Part shown: positions 1 through 5,667 of the stretch, one piece after another
How positions within the stretch are numbered: position 1 is the first letter of the stretch
Layout: every line of letters starts with the position of its first letter
NCBI GenBank assembly: GCA_015229165.1
Contig: JADGCD010000140.1
Span: 1 to 5,704, forward strand
DNA: 5,704 nt
Direction of reading: 5' to 3'
Origin: Nitrospinota bacterium
Lineage (GTDB): Bacteria; Nitrospinota_A; UBA7883; JADGGD01
Position numbers and translations under genes: made by a program
The notes under the pieces: model-generated
The model's database searches: none
Seen by the model: the letters and a program-made list of their open reading frames with translations, nothing else
Told to the model about the DNA's origin: nothing

Positions 1-2
1 CC

Positions 3-581
3 CACCGGCTGATGTTCTTCGAGGGCCCCGCCGACGTGCGGGACACCGGCTTTCTGACCTACGACTACGACGACTCCTCCCGCGACGACGACCAGTGGCT
101 CTATCTGCCCGCCCTGAAGAAGACGAAGCGGATCGCCACCGCCGACAAGTCGGGCAGCTTCATGGGCTCCGACTTCTCCTACGCCGACCAGACCAAGCCG
201 GACCTGACCGACTACGACTACGAACTGGTGAAGGAGGACGAGGTTCGGGGCGCCAAGGTCTGGATCGTCATGGCCACCCCCCGGACGCAGGCGATTATCG
301 ACGAGTACGGCTATACGAAGTCGGCCCTCTTCGTCCGGCAGGACAACCATGTCGTCGTCCGGGCCAAACGGTGGCTGGTCGACGGGGGGCGGGAGAAGTA
401 CATGGACGTGGTCGACCTTCGGCAGATCGACGGGATCTGGACCAACCTCGAAATCACCATGACCACCAAACGGGGGAAAGAGACCGAATCGAAGACGATC
501 CTGAAGCAGTCGGAGGTCTCTTACGGTAACGCCCTCGACCCCGACCTCTTCACCATCCGCCGTCTCGAAAAGGGGCTCTGA
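3..581 (+). CDS. Outer-membrane lipoprotein-sorting protein (LolA-like), 3' part
   Basis: This is the C-terminal part of a LolA-like outer-membrane lipoprotein-sorting protein; the 5' end lies outside the window. The frame is open from the left edge, and the residues before the first ATG at 12 (His-Arg-Leu) continue the protein naturally, so that ATG is probably internal. Family-typical segments are visible: GPADVRDTGFLTYDYDD, then QWLYLPALKKTKRI, then SGSFMGSDFSYAD, and late in the protein LDPDLFTIRRLEKGL. Family members are usually about 250 residues, so roughly 60-70 N-terminal residues including the signal peptide are missing. The fold is a half-barrel that binds lipid or lipoprotein acyl chains in the periplasm. 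The stop overlaps the next start by one base (TGATG), indicating translational coupling. In this family the gene often sits beside an MMPL/RND-type transporter gene, which could lie just upstream; that is inference. The exact cargo is unknown. Confidence 0.85.
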   Translation, partial: HRLMFFEGPADVRDTGFLTYDYDDSSRDDDQWLYLPALKKTKRIATADKSGSFMGSDFSYADQTKPDLTDYDYELVKEDEVRGAKVWIVMATPRTQAIIDEYGYTKSALFVRQDNHVVVRAKRWLVDGGREKYMDVVDLRQIDGIWTNLEITMTTKRGKETESKTILKQSEVSYGNALDPDLFTIRRLEKGL

Positions 582-2020
582 TGCGGCGCGCCCTGACGCT
601 TGCGCTGTTGCTGCTCGCCTCCCCCGCCTTCGCCGACGACCTCGCCGGGTTCGACGAACCGGCGCGTCGCGCCGACGTGCGGACCGCTGCGGGGGACGAT
701 CTGGAGGGCTTCGAGAGCGGCGCCCCGGAGGGGGACTACGGGTGGCTGGCGGCGCCGGGCAAACAGGTCTCTCCCGGCTCCGACCCTGCGGCCGGAAGCT
801 TCGACGTGAACGGGTCGCTGACTCTCGCCCACTGGTACGCCCCCTCCCGGAACGAGCCACGGCCCGGCGAGCCCGACTGGCGGGGGACCGAGCGGCTCCG
901 GGCGTCGCTGCGTCTCGACGCCAAAATGGAGCTGGCCGCCCGGTGGGAGGCCATCGTCGGCGCCGCAGGGTATATTGACGAGGTTTACCAGCTTCGGGGC
1001 GCCGCCGACTATCCGGCCTCCACCCGCCAGACCGAGGAGAGCGAACTGGAGCTGCGGGAGGGATACCTGCGGGGGCCGCTGGTCGAGGGGGTCGATCTGG
1101 CCGTGGGGCGCCAGATCGTGGTCTGGGGAACGTCGGACACCCTCCGGGTGGTCGATGTGGTCAACCCGCTCGACAACCGGGCGCCCGGCATGACCGACAT
1201 CGAAGACCTCCGCCTGCCAGTCGGCATGGCCCGGCTCGACGGCTATAGCGGCGACTGGCGCCTGACCGCCCTTTACATCCCCGAAGTCCGCATCGACAAA
1301 AGCCCCGCCGACGGCGCCCCCTTCGATCCGTTCCCCTCGGTCCCCGCTCCCGCCGAACAGCGCCCCGATTCGGGCGAAGACAACGCCGCTTACGCCGTGG
1401 CGGCCAAAGGGGTCTTCACCGGGTGGGACCTGTCTTTCCACGCCGCCTCCTACACCGACCGGAGCGGGCGGATCGACCTGATCCGGGGGCCTGTCGGGCC
1501 GACGCCGGTGCGGGTCTACGACCGGCTGACGATGGTCGGGATGGCGGGGGACATGGCCGCAGGGCCGTGGCTGGTGAAGGGGGAGCTGGCCCGGATCGGG
1601 GGGGTGCGGTTCGCCTCCCTGCCGGAACGGGAGTTTGCACGGCTCGATGTCATGGTGGGGGTCGAATATTACGGCATCGCCCAGACGTCGGTGGCGGTGG
1701 AGATCGCCGACCGGCGCATGCTCGGCTACGAAGGGGTCATGGGGGAGGGGAGCATGGGGATTGACGAAGACGAATGGGTGACGGCGTTGCGCCTCTCCGC
1801 CGACCGGTTGCGGGACCGGCTCCATCTGAAAGGGGTGGGGCTCCTCTTCGGGCTCGACGGGGCCAAGGGGTCGATGGCGCGCCTCTCGATCGGTTACGAC
1901 GTCATGACCGCCACCACCGTCACCCTCGGCTACGCCGCCTATCAGGGGGGAACCTCCCCCCTTTGGAGCGCCTACGACGACCGGGACACGCTGTTCGCCG
2001 AGATCAAACGGTCGTTCTGA
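581..2020 (+). CDS. DUF1302-like outer-membrane beta-barrel protein
   Basis: This 479-residue protein is probably exported to the outer membrane. Residues 1-18 form a Sec signal peptide (MRRA, a Leu-rich core, then SPAFA before DD). The mature N-terminus has a duplicated acidic motif, DDLAGF at 19-24 and DDLEGF at 39-44. From about residue 75 onward the chain alternates hydrophobic and polar residues, as in beta strands, and it ends in phenylalanine (KRSF), the usual C-terminal signal for beta-barrel insertion. Residues 177-199 (GRQIVVWGTSDTLR followed by VVDVVNPLD) resemble the conserved segment of DUF1302 proteins, although at 479 residues it is somewhat short for that family. The ATG overlaps the preceding stop by one base, and AAGGGG at 570-575 gives a ribosome binding site five bases upstream. 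Coupling to the LolA-like gene suggests a joint role in moving lipid or hydrophobic cargo to the outer membrane. Family assignment is moderate and the substrate is unknown. Confidence 0.75.
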   Translation: MRRALTLALLLLASPAFADDLAGFDEPARRADVRTAAGDDLEGFESGAPEGDYGWLAAPGKQVSPGSDPAAGSFDVNGSLTLAHWYAPSRNEPRPGEPDWRGTERLRASLRLDAKMELAARWEAIVGAAGYIDEVYQLRGAADYPASTRQTEESELELREGYLRGPLVEGVDLAVGRQIVVWGTSDTLRVVDVVNPLDNRAPGMTDIEDLRLPVGMARLDGYSGDWRLTALYIPEVRIDKSPADGAPFDPFPSVPAPAEQRPDSGEDNAAYAVAAKGVFTGWDLSFHAASYTDRSGRIDLIRGPVGPTPVRVYDRLTMVGMAGDMAAGPWLVKGELARIGGVRFASLPEREFARLDVMVGVEYYGIAQTSVAVEIADRRMLGYEGVMGEGSMGIDEDEWVTALRLSADRLRDRLHLKGVGLLFGLDGAKGSMARLSIGYDVMTATTVTLGYAAYQGGTSPLWSAYDDRDTLFAEIKRSF

Positions 2021-2165
2021 TCCAGGCCGTGGAAAAACTATCTGCGTTGGCTCCGGGGTGTCGATAGCAGCCTCGAAATCCTCACGTATACCTGCATAAG
2101 TTCCGGTTCCTCGCCTGCTCTCTCCTACCGGAGCCTGTCTCGATAACGTTTTTCCACACCCTGGA
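2021..2165. repeat. Imperfect long inverted repeat between convergent genes
   Basis: The left end, tccaggccgtggaaaaac at 2021-2038, is repeated in inverted form at 2148-2165 (gtttttccacaccctgga), matching at 16 of 18 positions with the two mismatches adjacent. Inside it, TATC at 2039-2042 can pair with GATA at 2142-2145, GGCTCCGG at 2049-2056 pairs perfectly with CCGGAGCC at 2128-2135, and AGCAG at 2066-2070 pairs with CTGCT at 2115-2119. The element begins at the base after one stop codon and ends five bases before the stop of the convergent cheB gene. It is less GC-rich than the flanking genes and I see no coding potential in it. No clear target-site duplication is visible. It could be a small non-autonomous mobile element (MITE-like), a dispersed intergenic repeat, or a long bidirectional termination structure. 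Confidence 0.7.
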
Positions 2166-2170
2166 TTCCC

Positions 2171-2803
2171 TTACCCGCCGTTGCGGGCCTTCACGATCCG
2201 CATGATGGTGGGGGCGATATGCTCCAGCGGAACCACCATGTCGGCCAGATGGAGATCGACCACCACCTTGGGCATGCCGTATACCTGACTGGTGGCTTCG
2301 TCCTGCGCCAGCAGAACCCCCCCTGCCTTCTTGACCCGCATTCCCCCCCGGGAGCCGTCGGCCCCCATGCCGGTCATGACGACCCCCAGCGTTCCGGCGC
2401 CGTAGTTCTCCGCCGCGCTGGCGAAGAGGACGTCGACGGCGGGACAGTGGAGATGGTCCGTCGGCCGGTCGGTGAGCCACGCCTTGCCGTTGCGGAAGCG
2501 CAGATGGGAGCCGTCGGGACCGAAATAGACCTTCCCCGGCAGCAGCCCCCCCCGGTTCTGCGCCAGCTCCACCGACGAGGCGGCGGTCGGCCCCCACACC
2601 TTCACCCGCTCCAGCGAGAGCCGGTTGCAGAGCATGTGGAGGTAACCGGGGATGATGTGTTGCACCACCGCCACCGGAACCGGCAGGGTGGGGGGAATCT
2701 GGGGGATGACATGCATCAGGGCGTCGGGTCCGCCGGTGGAGACGCCGATGACCACAAGCCGTATCGGAGTGTTACGTGCGTGTGGACGGGGAAGGGGACA
2801 CAT
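2171..2803 (-). CDS. CheB-type protein-glutamate methylesterase, catalytic domain only
   Basis: This 210-residue cytoplasmic protein matches the CheB methylesterase domain, which removes methyl groups from glutamates of chemoreceptors (and deamidates glutamines). The catalytic triad is visible: Ser22 in IGVSTGGP, His49 in VVQHIIPGY and Asp149 in MTGMGADGSRGG. Other family segments are LLPGKVYFGPDGSHLRF (about 87-103), PAVDVLFASAAENYGAG (121-137), LLAQDEATSQVYGMPK (164-179) and VVPLEHI (190-196). There is no N-terminal receiver domain: full CheB proteins are about 350 residues, and here the catalytic domain begins near residue 15. No other chemotaxis gene is visible. The ATG at 2801-2803 is the chosen start; GGGAGGGG lies about 14 bases upstream, rather far, so the start is uncertain, but no later start would keep the whole domain. 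It is convergent with the upstream outer-membrane gene. Target receptor and activation mode are unknown; some receiver-less CheB homologues are fused to or partner with CheR or sensory proteins. Confidence 0.9.
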   Translation of the reverse strand: MCPLPRPHARNTPIRLVVIGVSTGGPDALMHVIPQIPPTLPVPVAVVQHIIPGYLHMLCNRLSLERVKVWGPTAASSVELAQNRGGLLPGKVYFGPDGSHLRFRNGKAWLTDRPTDHLHCPAVDVLFASAAENYGAGTLGVVMTGMGADGSRGGMRVKKAGGVLLAQDEATSQVYGMPKVVVDLHLADMVVPLEHIAPTIMRIVKARNGG

Positions 2804-2982
2804 GGGAGGATGGTAAACCCCTCCCGATGCGGTGTCGAGCCGAATCGGGTTCGCTTATGTGAGTAAAATGTAGGTAGCCGCTTCGACGAAACATCCCCCC
2901 CACGTCACGTCACGGGGGCGATGACCGGACGGACGTCGGTTGGCGCGTCGAATCGTTGACCACGGGGAGGCATCCACAGGAG
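2804..2982. promoter_or_regulatory. Divergent intergenic region with probable promoters
   Basis: This 179-base non-coding stretch separates the diverging cheB-like gene and the sterol desaturase family gene, so it should hold a promoter for each. On the plus strand TAAAAT at 2864-2869 resembles a sigma-70 -10 box, but I see no convincing -35 box at the right distance. On the minus strand the same AT-richer patch gives TACATT-like sequences, also without a good -35 box. A purine-rich GGGGAGG at 2964-2970 lies 12 bases before the ATG at 2983 and AGGAG directly abuts it. Exact promoters are not resolved. Confidence 0.4.
2895..2918. repeat. Tandem ACGTC repeat framed by a C/G stem
   Basis: CACGTCACGTCACG at 2901-2914 is a near-perfect tandem of the pentamer ACGTC or CGTCA. 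A run of seven C (2895-2901) precedes it and a run of five G (2914-2918) follows it. CCCCC at 2897-2901 can pair with GGGGG at 2914-2918, leaving the 12-base repeat in the loop. It lies in the middle of the divergent promoter region and could be an operator; no known regulator site is recognised. Confidence 0.45.
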
Positions 2983-3819
2983 ATGAACGATTACCTGTTG
3001 GCGAACGAACCGGCGATCCGGTTGGTCGCCTTTTTCGGGGTCTTCGCCCTGATGGCCCTCGGGGAGTTGCGCCTTCCCCGCCGCCCCCTGACGCAGCCCA
3101 AAGCGCGCCGATGGGCCGCCAACCTTGGCATCGTGGCCCTCAACACCGTGGCGGTCCGGCTCCTCTTTCCGGCCGCCGCAATCGGTGTGGCCCTGATGGG
3201 GGAGCGGGAGGGGTGGGGGCTCTTAAACCGGGTCGACCTTCCCGGCTGGCTGGAAATGGCGCTGGCGGTGATTCTGCTCGACATGGCCATCTACCTGCAA
3301 CATGTCCTTTTCCATGCGGCGCCCAGTCTCTGGCGGCTCCACCGGGTCCACCATGTGGATCTCGACTACGACGTCACCACCGGCGCCCGGTTCCACCCGG
3401 TGGAGATTGTTCTGTCGATGCTCATCAAGATGGGGGTGGTCGCGGCCATCGGCGCCGGCGCGGCGGCGGTCCTGCTGTTCGAGGTCCTGCTCAACGCCAC
3501 CGCGATGTTCAACCACGCCAACGTCCGCCTGCCCCTTTCGCTCGACGCCCTGTTGCGCCGGTTCGTCGTCACTCCCGACTTCCACCGGGTCCACCACTCC
3601 GTCGTCGAGAGCGAGGCCAACAGCAACTTCGGCTTCAACCTGCCGTGGTGGGATTACCTGTTCGGCACCTATCAGGCGCAACCCGCCGCCGGACACGAGG
3701 GGATGGAGATCGGCATCCACGATTGGCGCGACGGGGCGCGGCAGGGGTTTTGGTTCATGCTCCGGTTTCCGTTTGTTGGTAGCATAAGGGAGTACGCGAT
3801 CAACCGACGCGGGGATTAA
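2983..3819 (+). CDS. Sterol desaturase / fatty acid hydroxylase family membrane protein
   Basis: This 278-residue integral membrane protein carries the histidine clusters of the fatty acid hydroxylase superfamily, which bind two iron atoms and use oxygen to hydroxylate or desaturate lipids. Visible clusters are H107-x3-H111 (HVLFH), H120-x2-H123-H124 (HRVHH), H178 in FNHAN and H201-x2-H204-H205 (FHRVHH), followed by the family-typical NFGFNLPWWDYLFGTY at 215-230. Hydrophobic helices are apparent at about 13-28, 48-70, 90-106 and 143-170, with the His clusters facing the cytoplasm by analogy with the family. The ATG at 2983 is preferred, with GGGGAGG 12 bases upstream; a TTG at 2956 in the same frame would add nine residues of little family character. 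The msrP start is 23 bases downstream, so the three genes are probably one operon. The substrate cannot be told from sequence; bacterial members act on fatty acids, sterols, carotenoids or hopanoids. Confidence 0.88.
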   Translation: MNDYLLANEPAIRLVAFFGVFALMALGELRLPRRPLTQPKARRWAANLGIVALNTVAVRLLFPAAAIGVALMGEREGWGLLNRVDLPGWLEMALAVILLDMAIYLQHVLFHAAPSLWRLHRVHHVDLDYDVTTGARFHPVEIVLSMLIKMGVVAAIGAGAAAVLLFEVLLNATAMFNHANVRLPLSLDALLRRFVVTPDFHRVHHSVVESEANSNFGFNLPWWDYLFGTYQAQPAAGHEGMEIGIHDWRDGARQGFWFMLRFPFVGSIREYAINRRGD

Positions 3820-3842
3820 CGCCGACGACGGAAGGAGAGACG

Positions 3843-4715
3843 ATGAACGAACCCGTTACTCCTGAATGGCTCTATCTCTCCCGGCGACGGTTCATCAAGG
3901 GGCTGGCCGCCCTTGGCGTCGTGGCCGGGTCGACCCCGTTGGCGTACGCCGCCGACAACCTCTCCGACGAGATCACCCCCTTCGAGAAGGCGTCGGCCTA
4001 CAACAACTTCTACGAATTCTCGCTCGGCAAAACCGAACCTGCCGACCTTGCCAAAGGATTCGTCACCTCCCCGTGGCGCGTCGCCGTCGGCGGGCTGGTG
4101 GCCAAACCGGCCACCTTCGACATGAAGGAGATCCTCGCCCGTTTCCCGCAACGGGACCGCGTCTACCGGCTCCGCTGTGTGGAGGCTTGGTCGATGGTGA
4201 TCCCGTGGCGCGGTTTTCCGCTGGCGGCGCTTCTCGACGAGGTGAAACCGGCGCCCGAGGCGAAGTTCGTCCGGTTCGAGACGGCGGTGGTCCCGAAACA
4301 GATGCCCGGCGTCCGGGCCGGGAACCTGCCGTTTCCCTATGTCGAAGGATTGCGGATCGACGAGGCCCGACATCCGCTGGCGATCCTCGCCACCGGCATG
4401 TACGGCAAGCCGCTGCCGCCGCAGAACGGCGCCCCGATCCGGCTGGTGGTTCCGTGGAAATACGGCTTCAAGTCGATCAAGTCGGTGGTGAAGATCGACC
4501 TCGTGGCCGAACAGCCCCGCACCACCTGGCAGGCGCAGAACCCGGCGGAATACGGCTTCTATGCCAACGTCAACCCGACGGTCGACCATCCCCGCTGGTC
4601 GCAGGCCTCCGAACGGCGGATCGGCGAGTGGTTGCGAAGGAAGACGTTGCCGTTCAACGGCTATATGGAAGTCGCCTCCCTCTACAAGGGGATGGACCTG
4701 ACGAAGAACTTCTGA
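3843..4715 (+). CDS. msrP: Protein-methionine-sulfoxide reductase catalytic subunit MsrP
   Basis: This 290-residue periplasmic molybdoenzyme (formerly YedY) reduces methionine sulfoxide in oxidised envelope proteins. A twin-arginine signal is clear: SRRRFIKG at 13-20, a hydrophobic stretch, then LAYA before ADN with cleavage likely after residue 36, so it is exported folded. The molybdopterin-binding features of the family are present: YNNFYEF at 53-59, the molybdenum-ligand Cys112 in RCVEAWSMVIPW, FETAVVP with Thr147, LPPQNGAPIRL with Asn195 and Arg200, and VPWKYGFKSIKS with GFK at 208-210. The C-terminus YGFYANVNP, DHPRWSQASERRIG and FNGY...VASLYKGMDLTKNF is also typical. It is somewhat shorter than the roughly 330-residue E. 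coli protein, mostly at the N-terminus and in short loops. AAGGAG at 3832-3837 lies five bases before the ATG. The stop overlaps the msrQ start by one base (TGATG), so the two subunits are translationally coupled. Confidence 0.96.
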   Translation: MNEPVTPEWLYLSRRRFIKGLAALGVVAGSTPLAYAADNLSDEITPFEKASAYNNFYEFSLGKTEPADLAKGFVTSPWRVAVGGLVAKPATFDMKEILARFPQRDRVYRLRCVEAWSMVIPWRGFPLAALLDEVKPAPEAKFVRFETAVVPKQMPGVRAGNLPFPYVEGLRIDEARHPLAILATGMYGKPLPPQNGAPIRLVVPWKYGFKSIKSVVKIDLVAEQPRTTWQAQNPAEYGFYANVNPTVDHPRWSQASERRIGEWLRRKTLPFNGYMEVASLYKGMDLTKNF

Positions 4716-5305
4716 TGCGTCGTCTTCTTGTCCATCTCGCCTGCGCCGTTCCCCTTGCGCTTGCCCTCTGGGCCGCCGCCATGGGGGGGCTCTCCGCCAA
4801 CCCGATCGAAGACATCACCCACCGGGCGGGCGCCGCCACCCTGACGCTGTTGCTCGTGACCCTCGCCTTTCGCCCGGTAGAGATCGTCACCGGCAGGCGG
4901 GGGCATATGCGGTATCGTCGCGCCGTGGGGATGTGGAGCTTCGCCTACGCCACCATCCATCTGCTGATCTTCGTGGGGCTCGACTACGGGTTCGACCCGA
5001 CATTTCTGAAAGAGGGGGTGGCGAAGAAACCGTACGCCTGGCTCGGCTTCACCGGGTGGCTGTTGATGGCGCCCCGCGCCGCGACCAGCATGGGGCCGTG
5101 GAAGCGGTGGTACGGGCGGTATCAGCAGGCGTTCGATTACTCGGTCTACGCCTGCGCTGTCGTCGGCGTGGCCCATTTCTGGTGGCTGGTGAAGACCGAC
5201 CACACCAAACCGGCGGTTTACGGAGCGATTCTGCTTCTTCTGCTGGCGATGCGCACGCCACCGGTCACGGGATGGTTCACCACGAATCGCCCCGCCCGCT
5301 CCTGA
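4715..5305 (+). CDS. msrQ: Ferric-reductase-like haem membrane subunit MsrQ, with His-to-Asp change
   Basis: This 196-residue polytopic membrane protein (formerly YedZ) passes electrons from the inner side of the membrane to MsrP. About six hydrophobic helices are seen, near residues 4-24, 39-55, 72-89, 106-121, 142-158 and 166-181. Family segments include NPIEDITHRAG (29-39, His36), RAVGMWSFAYATIHL (69-83, His82), KKPYAWLGFTGWLLMAP (104-120) and VAHFWWLVK (152-160, His154). Aligned by hand to my recollection of E. coli MsrQ, His82 matches His91 and His154 matches His164, but the position of conserved His151 (QQLHNFVY in E. coli) holds Asp141 in QQAFDYSVY, codon GAT at 5135-5137. The reading frame is otherwise intact. 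No strong ribosome binding site precedes the ATG at 4715, consistent with coupling to msrP by the one-base overlap. The last 29 bases overlap a small gene on the opposite strand. The name is secure from adjacency to msrP and the motifs; normal function is less so. Confidence 0.92.
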   Translation: MRRLLVHLACAVPLALALWAAAMGGLSANPIEDITHRAGAATLTLLLVTLAFRPVEIVTGRRGHMRYRRAVGMWSFAYATIHLLIFVGLDYGFDPTFLKEGVAKKPYAWLGFTGWLLMAPRAATSMGPWKRWYGRYQQAFDYSVYACAVVGVAHFWWLVKTDHTKPAVYGAILLLLLAMRTPPVTGWFTTNRPARS

Positions 5306-5447
5306 GCCATATCCAGAAGGCGCCGAGGACGAGCAGGACGACACCGGCCACAGTGATCCCGAGGCGTAACGCCATGAAAAGCGCCCACGCCAACACCAGA
5401 CCGAGGACGATCCGGCTGAACGGGTGCAACGGGGTAAACCTGCCCAT
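5277..5447 (-). CDS. Small two-helix membrane protein, hypothetical
   Basis: This 56-residue frame, starting MGRFTPLHPFSRIVLG and ending SGRGDSW, is predicted to be a small membrane protein. It has two hydrophobic stretches, about residues 13-27 (IVLGLVLAWALFMAL) and 31-48 (ITVAGVVLLVLGAFWIWL), parted by Arg28, with basic residues near each end (Arg3, Arg12, Arg49, Arg52). The ATG has a strong ribosome binding site, GGGGGAGGA (5454-5462 on the minus strand), six bases upstream. That site and the hydrophobic pattern are why I accept the gene despite its size. Its 3' end overlaps the msrQ end by 29 bases, tail to tail. I recognise no family. The same frame stays open upstream to a stop at 5562-5564 without any ATG, GTG or TTG, and reads plausibly as protein, so the gene may originally have been longer. 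Confidence 0.6.
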   Translation of the reverse strand: MGRFTPLHPFSRIVLGLVLAWALFMALRLGITVAGVVLLVLGAFWIWLRSGRGDSW

Positions 5448-5453
5448 GCCCCA

Positions 5454-5462
5454 TCCTCCCCC
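5454..5462 (-). promoter_or_regulatory. Ribosome binding site of the small membrane protein gene
   Basis: Read on the minus strand, GGGGGAGGA lies six bases before the ATG at 5445-5447. It is among the best Shine-Dalgarno matches in the window and fixes the start of the 56-residue gene. Confidence 0.6.
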
Positions 5463-5560
5463 TTTGGCCTCGTATTCGTCAACCCCGTGGAAGGGGGGGA
5501 GGAACCGGCGGACGAAGTGGACATGTGGCGCACTACCTAATAAATACCCTTTGGGATATC

Positions 5561-5589
5561 TTCACACTGCTAGGTGCGTGTGCTACAGT
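5561..5589 (+). promoter_or_regulatory. Probable sigma-70 promoter with extended -10
   Basis: TTCACA at 5561-5566 matches five of six bases of the -35 consensus. After a 17-base spacer, TACAGT at 5584-5589 matches four of six bases of the -10 consensus, including its first, second and last positions, and it is preceded by TGC, the extended -10 element. The surrounding stretch is AT-richer than the genes. Transcription would start near 5596 and leave a leader of about 70 bases before the ATG at 5668. Confidence 0.5.
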
Positions 5590-5591
5590 TC

Positions 5592-5653
5592 GTGCCAATT
5601 TATCGCTTTCTTCGCATGGGTAAGAGCGGAGAAAACGACCTTCGGCACTACCC
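5592..5653 (+). promoter_or_regulatory. Possible pseudoknotted 5' leader of the right-edge gene
   Basis: Three pairings fit together in the leader. GTGCC at 5592-5596 pairs with GGCAC at 5644-5648. Inside, CGCTTT at 5604-5609 pairs with AGAGCG at 5623-5628 (one G-U pair), closing a 13-base loop. GGGTA at 5618-5622 in that loop pairs with TACCC at 5649-5653, directly after the outer stem and four bases before the GGAG ribosome binding site at 5658-5661. This arrangement could sequester or free the ribosome binding site. It matches no riboswitch class I recognise, and pairings of five or six bases can arise by chance. Confidence 0.3.
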
Positions 5654-5667
5654 TTTCGGAGTAATTC

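Noticed and set aside
521..1825. Long open frame of 434 codons on the minus strand opposite the outer-membrane protein gene
   Set aside because: It is antisense to a gene with a clear signal peptide and family motif. Its translation is rich in Pro, Gly, Arg and His, as expected for the complement of GC-rich coding DNA.
2021..2165. Integron attC site as an explanation for the inverted repeat
   Set aside because: The AAC and GTT ends look similar, but the flanking bases do not fit the core consensus (RYYYAAC and GTTRRRY), and no integron or cassette context is visible.
2219..2866. Plus-strand open frame opposite the CheB-like gene
   Set aside because: It is antisense to a gene with an intact catalytic triad, and no family features are seen in its translation.
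3866..4714. Open frame upstream of and in frame with msrQ that would extend it by about 283 residues through msrP
   Set aside because: The extension is an Arg/Gly/Pro-rich out-of-frame reading of msrP. MsrQ proteins are about 200 residues and the ATG at 4715 fits the family.
5579..5598. Sigma-54 promoter on the minus strand beginning TGGCAC
   Set aside because: The -12 GC would lie one base too far from the -24 GG, and the TTGC element is not matched.
4933..5664. Plus-strand open frame of 243 codons across msrQ and the downstream spacer
   Set aside because: It is out of frame within msrQ, Arg-rich with no recognisable motif, and crosses the promoter region.
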